A stretch of DNA of 34,215 bases from a virus. The notes under the pieces were generated by a model. That model was not told the origin of the DNA. It was given only the letters and a program-made list of their open reading frames with translations, and ran no database searches. Below, one piece after another: positions 1 to 5,965 of the stretch (its first letter is position 1; every line of letters begins with the position of its first letter). The DNA lies in IMG/VR virus record IMGVR_UViG_3300034418_003021, positions 1 to 34,215 of that record; one strand, 5' to 3'. The translations under genes were made by a program, and so were the position numbers.

Positions 1-477
1 CTCTCGCAACTCTTTGATGCCAGTTCTGTCCACCACCCGTTGCTTCAAGACTTGTGGTGTCTCAGGCTGGTATACCCCGTCTACCTGTACCATACGCAAG
101 CCCTCGCCTGTTCTCGCAGGTAAAACATATTTATGTTCGTCAGAGTGCCACACCCACACCTGACCATTACGTTTAACTGACTGGAACGGGCTGTGATACC
201 CGATCATCTCTGAGGTCGATACAGAGGGCCACCCACCTGTGCGTAGTTCAATCGCACCATCTTCGTAGTACGTCACAACATCTGTGCTGTAAAACCTGAT
301 GGCATACGCGCTCTCGCTTACTTTAACGATGCGCTCCCAGTCACGCCTACGCTTACCCAATGGACGAATATCACCACTACGCCCACGAATAGGTTTGACT
401 TCTTCGTACCGTTGCTTCGCTTGCCTGTAACAATGAACAGGCGCGGCATCGTATCTTGCGTTTGAGTATCCGTACAT
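1..477 (-). CDS. Hypothetical early phage protein (3' end outside window)
   Basis: This is an open frame of 159 codons running off the left edge. It begins at an ATG at 475-477 preceded by a strong AGGAGAGTGAC Shine-Dalgarno element. The visible part starts MYGYSNARYDAAPVHCY, continues through a basic stretch (KPIRGRSGDIRPLGKRRRDWERIVK), and then has beta-strand-like segments rich in aromatic residues (YAIRFYSTDVVTYYEDGAIELRTGGW). I recognise it only as a type of uncharacterised phage protein. Its start lies 20 nt downstream of palindrome copy 1. It is probably cotranscribed with the genes to its right. Its function is unknown, and the C-terminus cannot be judged. Confidence 0.75.
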   Translation of the reverse strand, partial: MYGYSNARYDAAPVHCYRQAKQRYEEVKPIRGRSGDIRPLGKRRRDWERIVKVSESAYAIRFYSTDVVTYYEDGAIELRTGGWPSVSTSEMIGYHSPFQSVKRNGQVWVWHSDEHKYVLPARTGEGLRMVQVDGVYQPETPQVLKQRVVDRTGIKELRE

Positions 478-478
478 G

Positions 479-664
479 TCACTCTCCTCGTTGATCAAAC
501 TTCACACAGTGTGAAGTTTCAAACTGCTTGCACATAATTAAAATGAACTGGGTGTAATTCACATCCAAACCCAGATTCTCTTCGTACAACTTCTTTACAC
601 GATCAATCTCATCACGTGCGTCTTTCCTAATGAGTAACGCTTTGTAGCTTTTGGGGTTTGCCAT
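479..664 (-). CDS. Small protein, possibly ribbon-helix-helix-like
   Basis: 61 aa starting MANPKSYKALL. The ATG at 662-664 lies one base after the stop of the upstream VWA gene and follows a TTGGAGAT ribosome site inside that gene, so this start is preferred to an upstream in-frame start. The predicted order is a short strand (YKALLIRKDA), an amphipathic helix (RDEIDRVKKLYEENLG) and a second helix (NYTQFILIMCKQF). That order resembles small ribbon-helix-helix DNA-binding proteins, but this is inference from pattern only. The last dozen residues (TSHCVKF and following) are encoded by palindrome copy 1 (497-519), so the repeat supplies the C-terminus. A non-DNA-binding role is equally possible. 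Confidence 0.6.
   Translation of the reverse strand: MANPKSYKALLIRKDARDEIDRVKKLYEENLGLDVNYTQFILIMCKQFETSHCVKFDQRGE
497..519. repeat. Palindrome copy 1
   Basis: A perfect 23-nt palindrome with 11-bp arms AAACTTCACAC / GTGTGAAGTTT around a central A. It lies inside the end of the 61-aa gene and 20 nt upstream of the start of the 1-477 gene. Confidence 0.95.
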
Positions 665-665
665 A

Positions 666-1883
666 TCAATCTCCAATGTGAATAGAAATACCGTTGTCGG
701 CGACAATGCCTTTGCTCGTGATACCCCACAGCACGGGTACGTTCCAGCCAGTACCCCAACTGTTTACGTATCCATCGGTCAGCATCACCACGCACTCGGG
801 CTTGAGTTTGTTGTCACGAATGTAATCAGCAACGCATTGTGGGTCAGTGCCACCACCACCGATTGGCTTCGTCGTTGTCATCATCGCGTCGAGATCTTCA
901 AAGTCGTACTTCTCGACGGCACACACGTGTGCATCCCAGTACAGCAGGTCGATACCCTCGGGTCGTACAGACTCAGCGATCTTCTTGATCTCACCCAACA
1001 CCTTGCCAAGCAAGTGATACATCGAACCAGACATGTCTGCGGCAATGACGATGCGTCCAACCGTTTCACCCACAGTCGATGGAAGATACACGCCCTGATC
1101 CACCCAGCGTCGGTTAGGTCTACGCCACGTGGAAACATCTTTGTCCATACAGAATGAATTGATGAACTCACGCAGGGCATCACGCCAGTCGATCTTAGAC
1201 TCCATCATGTCTTTGATCTCTTGGGGCACGCCACCCTTCATCTTGCCGGCTAGTAATGCGCCCTGTCGCAGTGCCTGATCAATGTCCCGCTCAAGTTCTT
1301 TCTGGGCTTGCTCGGACATTTCCTTTGCACCATCCCAATCGTGCGAATCGAATCCCTCTTGCGCGTTTGGATCTTCACTACCATCGTCTTTGGAATCATC
1401 ACATTCTCCCTCTTCACTTTTACCTTTGGTTTTACCCTTGCACTCTTGCTCAAGGATTCGAAATACTTCACCCGCATCCATCCCACGGAATCGCTCATCG
1501 AGTAACCCACCATCAGGAAGAGCAACATCTTTCTCTTCAGGGTCAGAGTCATAGATCATTAAATTGATCACGTAGTCACAGGCCATGTTCGCAAGCTTGC
1601 CGTTCTTCTCGTTAAGATCTTTCCACGTGGTCAGATGTCGAAACGCTTTGTGCAAGTTCTCGTGCAGTATCAAGCCACGCAGTTCCTCGTCCTTGATCTT
1701 GTCAACGAAAGCACGCCCATACATTGCGTCACGCCCATTGGTACAAGCAGTCGGCACGTTGTCCTCAATACTTGTTTTGCCAAGCATGAAGATCCCCGAA
1801 TACAGGCAATACTTGGGTTGCGCCATGAGCCACACGTGGGCTTTCTGGACACGCTGTTCAGCAGTAAGTTTTTGCATAGTCAT
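666..1883 (-). CDS. HExxH metallopeptidase-like / VWA domain protein (DUF2201-like)
   Basis: 405 aa. The N-terminal part has an HENLH zinc-binding HExxH motif at residues 74-78. An acidic low-complexity linker follows (about 149-185). The C-terminal half is a von Willebrand factor A domain with the MIDAS residues DMSGS at 283-287, a Thr at 346 and TDG at 369-371. This architecture matches putative metallopeptidase plus VWA-like (DUF2201) proteins, which usually pair with a MoxR-type AAA+ ATPase; one lies two genes upstream here. By analogy with CobT/CobS or ViaA/RavA pairs it probably acts as the metal-binding or substrate adaptor of the ATPase, but its target is unknown. The first ATG (1881-1883) follows AAGGAGAGTGAT; a second ATG two codons in is possible. 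Confidence 0.85.
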   Translation of the reverse strand: MTMQKLTAEQRVQKAHVWLMAQPKYCLYSGIFMLGKTSIEDNVPTACTNGRDAMYGRAFVDKIKDEELRGLILHENLHKAFRHLTTWKDLNEKNGKLANMACDYVINLMIYDSDPEEKDVALPDGGLLDERFRGMDAGEVFRILEQECKGKTKGKSEEGECDDSKDDGSEDPNAQEGFDSHDWDGAKEMSEQAQKELERDIDQALRQGALLAGKMKGGVPQEIKDMMESKIDWRDALREFINSFCMDKDVSTWRRPNRRWVDQGVYLPSTVGETVGRIVIAADMSGSMYHLLGKVLGEIKKIAESVRPEGIDLLYWDAHVCAVEKYDFEDLDAMMTTTKPIGGGGTDPQCVADYIRDNKLKPECVVMLTDGYVNSWGTGWNVPVLWGITSKGIVADNGISIHIGD

Positions 1884-1907
1884 ATCACTCTCCTTGGTTG
1901 TAAAAAA

Positions 1908-2777
1908 TTAAAAGTCGAAAGCACTGAGGATCTCGTCCACACGTGCCTTGACGTTGTGACGTACTTCATCGCTGTCACGCACAGTGTCTGCATTGACATT
2001 GACAATCGCACTCTCAAGCTTCTGTCGTGCTTGCTCAAGCTTGGGGTCATCGGTCACGTTCAACTTGGTCAGCAAGCCACACAACTCGACGGCATTGTTG
2101 ATCAGTGAATCCCGAAAGATCTGGGTGTTCGTCACCTCACCGTTCTTCAGTGTGCGTTCCTTATCCGCCAGCTTCTCACTCATGTGTGTCAACGTACTGT
2201 GGAGTCTGTCCCACATGTCCTTCATCGCATCGTTGAGTCGGTTGTTGAATGAGGTTTCATACTGCTCCTCAAGCTCACGCCTAACCTCCTCGGATGCATC
2301 AATGCGGAAGTCACCCTTGACAGGCAGGGGATCAAAGTCGTAACTGAACCGAAACTTGTTACGCAACTCAGACGCTCGGGGATACTCGTCACGATCAAAG
2401 AGATCACCCAACTGGAACGCAGAGGCAGACACCAAGGTGTCGTAGTTCACAAGGAACGCTTCGACCGCACTCTCAAACTGCTTCTCGAACATAGCCAACG
2501 TCTGCTTATACTCAAAGAAGTTCTTGAATGGCAACAAGCGATCACCACCATTGGACCACGGTAGGGTCTGCTCATAGTTCCAAGTACGCACAGCAGTAGC
2601 AACCTTCTGGATCTGCTCAAGCTCTTTCGATCCAGCAAGCAGGTGCTTGTTGTAGTTCCCTGCTCGGGTCTTGGTGTTCTTCGACTGGTCAATCTCGTCA
2701 GACACACGCTTGTCCAGCTTGCGACCGGTCCACGTAGAGATGTTGAGACGAACAAGAACTGCGGATTGGTTAAACAT
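1908..2777 (-). CDS. DUF3150-like protein between AAA+ and VWA genes
   Basis: 289 aa, starting MFNQSAVLVRLNISTWTGRKLDKRVSDEI. The ATG at 2775-2777 is 9-10 nt after AAGGAGAG, so it is preferred to a GTG two codons upstream. The protein is largely helical and charged, with probable coiled segments in its second half (EEVRRELEEQYETSFNNRLND and the C-terminal helix). The N-terminal LNISTWTGRKLD pattern and its place between an AAA+ ATPase and a VWA gene fit the DUF3150 family seen in phages and mobile elements; this is a family resemblance from memory. It is likely a third subunit or client of the AAA+/VWA machine. Palindrome copy 2 sits immediately upstream of its ribosome site. Confidence 0.75.
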   Translation of the reverse strand: MFNQSAVLVRLNISTWTGRKLDKRVSDEIDQSKNTKTRAGNYNKHLLAGSKELEQIQKVATAVRTWNYEQTLPWSNGGDRLLPFKNFFEYKQTLAMFEKQFESAVEAFLVNYDTLVSASAFQLGDLFDRDEYPRASELRNKFRFSYDFDPLPVKGDFRIDASEEVRRELEEQYETSFNNRLNDAMKDMWDRLHSTLTHMSEKLADKERTLKNGEVTNTQIFRDSLINNAVELCGLLTKLNVTDDPKLEQARQKLESAIVNVNADTVRDSDEVRHNVKARVDEILSAFDF

Positions 2778-2791
2778 AATCACTCTCCTTA

Positions 2792-2814
2792 AAAGTTCAC
2801 ACTGTGTGAAGTTT
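2792..2814. repeat. Palindrome copy 2
   Basis: Arms AAAGTTCACAC / GTGTGAAGTTT around a central T, with one mismatched pair. It fills the gap between the AAA+ ATPase stop and the ribosome site of the DUF3150-like gene. Confidence 0.95.
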
Positions 2815-2820
2815 GGTTAA

Positions 2821-3924
2821 TTAAGAAAACATCCATTGGTTGTCGGTAGCCCACTTCTTGAACTTGTCCGAACGAATAGCCACTGCTTGCTTGTCAGACT
2901 TCATGATTGACCGAGCGAACAGAGCCTGCCATTCCTTCTCCATGCGTCCGAGATAGTCCAAGAACTTGTCAACAACCGAGGATTCTTTGATGCGGGTAAT
3001 CGCAGAGAACACTGTCAAACACCGAGCCACTACGTCATCAGGTAACTTCGTGCCCTTGGGGTCATTGATGATCGCGTCCCACGTGGGTAGTTTGTCTGCC
3101 ACTGTAAAGAAAGCTTGCATGTCACGTGCCGCACTTTCACCGATGGTCCCTGACAACAAGCTGATGGTTAACTCGTCACCAAGCTCAGCTCTTTGTTTAG
3201 CAATGTGAGATGCCTTCTCCAAAGATCTTGGGGTAACAAATGCCTTCTGCAATTTCCCCGGCATATAGATATAGGCATTGTCACGCTGGGCTGGGTCAGT
3301 GTACGAACCCAAAGCATGTGGATACTGTCGAACCCAAGCGATAACCGTCGGGTCAATGTCATTGGCTAACGCCCACTTGCCCCATGAGTCATCGTCAATC
3401 GTGCCGTCAGCATTGAACCCTGCATGTGGCTTGCGAATGTCAACGACTGTGCCACGGTTGATCATGTGCGCTTCCAGCGTATCGCCCACCCCATCGCTTG
3501 ATAGGTTGGTAGTGGCGAACACAATCGAACCATCTGGCAACTTCTTGTCACCAACACGGTGTTCGTTGATCAGGGTCAGCAGTACGTTCTTGACGGACTT
3601 GATCGCTTTACCCAGCTCGTCGAGCATGATGATGACGGGCTTGCCACTGTGTAGCTTGAACCGTGCGTTTGGTGCGAACTCGGTTACACGGATCTCACCC
3701 GCATCCACTGTATAAGGCAGGGCAAAGTCACCGAGATCCAGCAGGGTGCAGTCGATGTACGCCACTTCGTAGTCGGGGAATCTTTTCTCCAACAACTTGA
3801 GGGTTGCAGACTTACCGATGCCGGGTTCACCGCATCCGATGATGGTTACGTCAGTGCCTGATGTTGCGATGGCATTGGCGAATTGGTTGAGGGAAATAGA
3901 ACTACCGAAATTGATAACGCTCAT
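2821..3924 (-). CDS. MoxR/CobS-like AAA+ ATPase
   Basis: 367 aa. It has a Walker A GEPGIGKS at residues 32-39, a Walker B VIIMLDEL at 97-104 (D102, E103) and a sensor-1 region FATTN ending at N140, all in the normal AAA+ order. The C-terminal half is a helical lid. Members of the MoxR/CobS group act as chaperone-like remodelling ATPases together with a VWA partner, which matches the VWA gene two positions downstream. The start ATG at 3922-3924 follows AGGAGTGACACC. Palindrome copy 3 lies 30 nt upstream of the start. Whether it helps metal insertion, virion maturation or host takeover cannot be told from sequence. Confidence 0.92.
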   Translation of the reverse strand: MSVINFGSSISLNQFANAIATSGTDVTIIGCGEPGIGKSATLKLLEKRFPDYEVAYIDCTLLDLGDFALPYTVDAGEIRVTEFAPNARFKLHSGKPVIIMLDELGKAIKSVKNVLLTLINEHRVGDKKLPDGSIVFATTNLSSDGVGDTLEAHMINRGTVVDIRKPHAGFNADGTIDDDSWGKWALANDIDPTVIAWVRQYPHALGSYTDPAQRDNAYIYMPGKLQKAFVTPRSLEKASHIAKQRAELGDELTISLLSGTIGESAARDMQAFFTVADKLPTWDAIINDPKGTKLPDDVVARCLTVFSAITRIKESSVVDKFLDYLGRMEKEWQALFARSIMKSDKQAVAIRSDKFKKWATDNQWMFS

Positions 3925-3953
3925 GGTGTCACTCCTAGTTAATGTAAAAGTAA

Positions 3954-3974
3954 AACTTCACACTGTGTGAAGTT
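3954..3974. repeat. Palindrome copy 3
   Basis: A perfect 21-nt palindrome with arms AACTTCACAC / GTGTGAAGTT around a central T. It sits between the 42-aa membrane-protein gene and the AAA+ ATPase gene. Confidence 0.95.
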
Positions 3975-3980
3975 CCAGTA

Positions 3981-4109
3981 CTACCCAAACAAGGCTATTG
4001 TCAAAAACAACAACGCCCAAACTACAACAAAAGCTACTGCGGCAAGCGCAACCAGCGCAAAGAACTCACGCCAGCTACGACAGTAAAAGAAATCAAGAAG
4101 CCACTTCAT
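3981..4109 (-). CDS. 42-aa single-pass membrane protein
   Basis: The translation is 42 aa, beginning MKWLLDFFYCRSW. It has a short basic N-terminus and one long hydrophobic segment at about residues 16-41 (ALVALAAVAFVVVWALLF), then ends. The ATG at 4107-4109 follows a near-consensus GGAGGTG site, and its first bases overlap the stop of the upstream gene (ATGA). This translational coupling is the same as in the neighbouring small genes and is the main argument that it is real. It could be a small inner-membrane effector, a holin-like peptide or a superinfection factor; sequence alone does not decide. It ends just before palindrome copy 3. Confidence 0.7.
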   Translation of the reverse strand: MKWLLDFFYCRSWREFFALVALAAVAFVVVWALLFLTIALFG

Positions 4110-4309
4110 TTCACACCTCCTTTGGCTGGCGTTACCTCGCCTTCTAAATAAATATCTGTGTCGTTATCTTCAGCTTCATCTTCAAATAAGTCTCCAGCCG
4201 CTACCTTGTCCCAACCCATGTCGATAGCGTCTTCCTCACTTGCCGCTTCGACTGTTATGTAGCGGTACTCTTTAGTCACCACGCACAACTCGTAAGTCTT
4301 GTTTTTCAT
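4106..4309 (-). CDS. Small acidic hypothetical protein
   Basis: 67 aa, beginning MKNKTYELCVVTKEYRYITVEAASEEDAIDMGWDKV, with a strongly acidic second half (DLFEDEAEDNDTDIYLEGEV). The pattern of a strand, then VEAASEEDAI, then a helix recalls small DpnD/PcfM-like phage and plasmid proteins, whose role is unknown. It overlaps its upstream neighbour by ATGA and its downstream membrane-protein gene by ATGA, so four genes in a row (4753 to 3981) look translationally coupled. Confidence 0.75.
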   Translation of the reverse strand: MKNKTYELCVVTKEYRYITVEAASEEDAIDMGWDKVAAGDLFEDEAEDNDTDIYLEGEVTPAKGGVK

Positions 4310-4527
4310 CTGTAAAACCCTCCTTTGTTGTTGATACCTTTGAGATCTTGCCGGTTAAACATAGGCACATAGTTGCTCTTATGCATTGGGACTACGGTGT
4401 GCTTCACCGCCCGTGCCTGTTCCTCCCCGCAAGGTAAACAAGTAAATAAACCTAACTTCCACCTGCGATACGGCACTTTCTCCCAGTGGCACGCAGTACA
4501 CAAATAAACTCGGTCCTCGTCACTCAT
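4306..4527 (-). CDS. Zinc-ribbon-like small protein (two CxxC)
   Basis: 73 aa from the ATG at 4525-4527, which overlaps the end of the upstream gene by 8 nt (ATGAGTGA). A longer upstream frame exists but lies inside that gene in another frame, and the coupled ATG is favoured. CTAC at residues 10-13 and CLPC about 16 residues later, separated by a basic aromatic stretch, form a probable four-cysteine zinc ribbon. The C-terminus (YVPMFNRQDLKGINNKGGFYR) is basic. Such small zinc proteins in phage early operons often bind nucleic acid or host transcription proteins, but no specific role can be assigned. Confidence 0.75.
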   Translation of the reverse strand: MSDEDRVYLCTACHWEKVPYRRWKLGLFTCLPCGEEQARAVKHTVVPMHKSNYVPMFNRQDLKGINNKGGFYR

Positions 4528-4753
4528 CGTCACCTCCCTTATATAAAGAACCTCCACGCCTAAACACTTCCCTTGCGTCTGGCTTACTTTCAAACCAGAC
4601 GGCCAGCTTCTTCTCCATGTCTTGGCACAACAAGTTTGGGTAAAGATCAACTTTGCCCTCCAATATCTGCCTCGACCGCTCCAAGCTTCTCGGTTTAACG
4701 AAACCAAACTTCACACTGTGTGAGGTTTGCGGATCAAACACGTACTCATTCAT
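4520..4753 (-). CDS. Small hypothetical protein containing a palindrome-encoded segment
   Basis: 77 aa, starting MNEYVFDPQ from the ATG at 4751-4753 after GGAGGGTGAG. Residues about 9-16 (TSHSVKFG) are encoded by palindrome copy 4 (4705-4729). The remainder (VKPRSLERSRQILEGKVDLYPNLLCQDMEKKLAVWFESKPDAREVFRRG) looks like a normal helical protein. No family is recognised. The in-frame palindrome suggests either that the repeat inserted and was tolerated, or that a regulatory site overlaps the start of the gene. A later start after the palindrome has no good ribosome site that I can see. Confidence 0.65.
   Translation of the reverse strand: MNEYVFDPQTSHSVKFGFVKPRSLERSRQILEGKVDLYPNLLCQDMEKKLAVWFESKPDAREVFRRGGSLYKGGDDE
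4705..4729. repeat. Palindrome copy 4 (intragenic)
   Basis: 12-bp arms around a central T with one mismatched pair (CAAACTTCACAC against GTGTGAGGTTTG). It lies inside the 5' part of the 77-aa gene. Confidence 0.95.
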
Positions 4754-4762
4754 CTCACCCTC

Positions 4763-4984
4763 CTAGTTAAACAAAGCAAAGTAATGTGCCTTTTCGCTTT
4801 TGGTCAGGCACTCCCAATGTGGTTTCACGTACTGTGTGTCCCAGTCGATATAACTACTGGTCAACCCTTCATCACGCTTACGCCATGTCTTGGGCCTACG
4901 CACCTCAACGGTTTGTGGGTTGTGTACTTTGACTTTGCCCTTGATCGCGGCAAGCTGGTCCTGCATTGTGTGATTGATTTTCAT
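4763..4984 (-). CDS. First gene of the early minus-strand operon, hypothetical
   Basis: 73 aa: MKINHTMQDQLAAIKGKVKV then VEVRRPKTWRKRDEGLTSSYIDWDTQYVKPHWECLTKSEKAHYFALFN. The ATG at 4982-4984 follows AGGAGAGTGAC. It is basic overall with a Trp/Tyr-rich C-terminal half, and no known domain is recognised. It is the first coding sequence after the long leader and promoter at 5463-5491, so it is likely among the earliest products of the operon. A TTTACA-GGCA-TGTAAA hairpin (5003-5018) lies just upstream of its ribosome site and could influence translation; this is inference. Confidence 0.7.
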   Translation of the reverse strand: MKINHTMQDQLAAIKGKVKVHNPQTVEVRRPKTWRKRDEGLTSSYIDWDTQYVKPHWECLTKSEKAHYFALFN

Positions 4985-5361
4985 GTCACTCTCCTAAAGA
5001 TGTTTACAGGCATGTAAAGAAGCACGCTCCCAATGAACGCACTTCTCGCCACGCCCGTGGCTTTCCCCTCTGCTCGTTTTGCAGTCCTGTGTGGTGTTCG
5101 GGGAGGGATAGTCAAAAGGTTGTCAGGCTTTTGCTACCCGCAGAGATACTGCTCGGGGTTGTCACTCAAGGGGATCGAAGTTCGCTGTCTCATGCCATTC
5201 TGTATGTTTGCCCTCGATTGGATAGATAGGGTCTAAGGGTTACGGTGAACCCAACGACATACAGACCATGCGTCTACTGGACCATGACCTACATAAAGAC
5301 TTGAACTCGTGCGAATAACTTGATGAGTCCCTACGCCTACTCTGCACCACGGGACTTGGGG

Positions 5362-5384
5362 AAACCTCACACAGTGTGAAGTTT
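5362..5384. repeat. Palindrome copy 5 (in operon leader)
   Basis: AAACCTCACAC / GTGTGAAGTTT around a central A, with one mismatched pair. It is nested in a wider inverted repeat, CCACGGG at 5347-5353 and CCCGTGG at 5402-5408, so the leader RNA could fold into one long two-part stem here. Confidence 0.95.
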
Positions 5385-5417
5385 GGAGGTTTGTGTCGCA
5401 CCCCGTGGCATTCGACC

Positions 5418-5454
5418 GAATTGTTAAAGAGCGAGTTGAAGCAAAGCTCCAACT
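5418..5454 (-). promoter_or_regulatory. rrn-type antitermination site: boxB-like hairpin plus boxA
   Basis: On the minus strand the transcript would begin with a 9-bp hairpin (AGUUGGAGC, loop UUU, GCUUCAACU; 5434-5454). It is followed at once by CGCTCTTTAACAATTC (5418-5433), which matches the bacterial rRNA boxA core (GCTCTTTAACAA). In ribosomal RNA leaders the order is boxB then boxA, and boxA binds NusB/S10 to build an antitermination complex. The same order here, just after a strong promoter, suggests that the phage uses the host Nus machinery on its early operon. The boxA match is seen directly; its function is inferred. Confidence 0.8.
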
Positions 5455-5462
5455 GAGATTCC

Positions 5463-5491
5463 ATTATCTCATAGTTCTATTACATTGTCAA
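5463..5491 (-). promoter_or_regulatory. Strong sigma70-type early promoter
   Basis: Minus-strand -35 TTGACA (5486-5491), a 17-nt spacer, and -10 GATAAT (5463-5468) preceded by TGA, giving an extended -10. Transcription would start near 5456 and run left through the leader into the gene at 4984 and the rest of the minus-strand operon. It shares TTGACAAT and TATGAGATA with the promoter at 6793-6821. Confidence 0.85.
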
Positions 5492-5530
5492 GTGTTTTCA
5501 ATGACTTACAGCAGGGTGTTTTGACAGTGT

Positions 5531-5551
5531 AACTTCACACAGTGTGAAGTT
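5531..5551. repeat. Palindrome copy 6
   Basis: A perfect 21-nt palindrome with a central A. It lies 39 bp upstream of the -35 box of the early promoter and forms the left boundary of the TGTTC/GAACA repeat module. Confidence 0.95.
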
Positions 5552-5937
5552 CTGATGCGCTTTGTTCTTTACTTTGGGGGATTTGTTCTGGAATGTTCGG
5601 GCTGAGAGAACGGGGGAAAGTGTTTCGGGATCATGATGTTAGGCTTGATTTTGTCAATTGTTCTAAATGTTCTGTGAAATACACACACCTGCGGAAAGTA
5701 ACTTTCTCTCCCTTTGTAAAACTAAGAGAACTGTAAAAGTCAAATGTTCATGTTTTTTAGTAGGTGGGTATATATATTTTTTTAGAACATTTATTAATTT
5801 AAGGGTATTTTGGGAACAAGAACTTGTGCAAAATCAACAACTTATGCTCTGTACCTAATGTCAGAACAATTAAGAACATTTACAATCGGTTATGCTTATA
5901 AATCAATGACTTGCGTATGTTCCTTCGAGAGAACATA
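5552..5937. other. AT-rich repeat module, candidate replication origin or partition-like site
   Basis: There is no convincing gene. The 5-mer TGTTC occurs on the + strand at 5563, 5584, 5594, 5659, 5668 and 5745, and its reverse complement GAACA at 5785, 5814, 5864, 5874 and 5931; one further TGTTC at 5918 forms a hairpin with the last GAACA. Pairs at 9-10 bp spacing (5584/5594, 5659/5668, 5864/5874) put copies on the same helix face. Orientation switches at an AT core (TATATATATTTTTTTA, 5769-5784), and distances on the two sides are nearly mirror-symmetric. Perfect palindromes 6 and 7 bound the block. Iteron-like repeats around an AT core suggest an origin; a partition or large operator site is the alternative. 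Confidence 0.55.
5916..5937. repeat. TATGTTC/GAACATA hairpin
   Basis: A 7-bp inverted repeat (5916-5922 and 5931-5937) around an 8-nt loop (CTTCGAGA), directly abutting palindrome 7. It uses the same TGTTC/GAACA unit as the rest of the module. No T-run follows on either strand, so it is not a classical terminator. Confidence 0.7.
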
Positions 5938-5960
5938 AAACTTCACACAGTGTGAAGTTT
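5938..5960. repeat. Palindrome copy 7
   Basis: A perfect 23-nt palindrome with a central A. It abuts a TATGTTC/GAACATA hairpin and forms the right boundary of the TGTTC/GAACA repeat module. Confidence 0.95.
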
Positions 5961-5965
5961 GACAA

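Larger units (their letters stand above)
4985..5456 (-). promoter_or_regulatory. Long structured 5' leader of the early operon
   Basis: About 470 nt lie between the predicted start of transcription and the first gene, with no convincing coding frame; a 74-codon frame here begins inside the -10 box and is rejected. In transcript order it holds the boxB-like hairpin and boxA, the CCACGGG/CCCGTGG stem enclosing palindrome 5, a GGGTT-ACGGTG-AACCC hairpin (5237-5252), a GCAG/CTGC hairpin near 5135, a CCAC/GTGG hairpin near 5055, and a TTTACA/TGTAAA hairpin next to the ribosome site of the first gene. It may be an antitermination leader, or it may contain an unrecognised small RNA. Confidence 0.6.

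Noticed and set aside
5033-5236. 67-codon + strand frame in the leader
   Set aside because: No ribosome site, no plausible protein features, and antisense to a predicted leader.
5281-5340. tRNA T-arm-like GAGTTCAAGTC in the leader
   Set aside because: The flanking bases do not form a T stem, and no anticodon or acceptor stem can be drawn.
5240-5464. 74-codon minus-strand frame in the early leader
   Set aside because: Its start codon lies within the -10 box of the promoter, it has no ribosome site, and its product is low-complexity. Treated as a non-coding leader.
5667-5858. 63-codon + strand frame across the AT core
   Set aside because: It spans the repeat module and translates to AT-driven residues, with no ribosome site.
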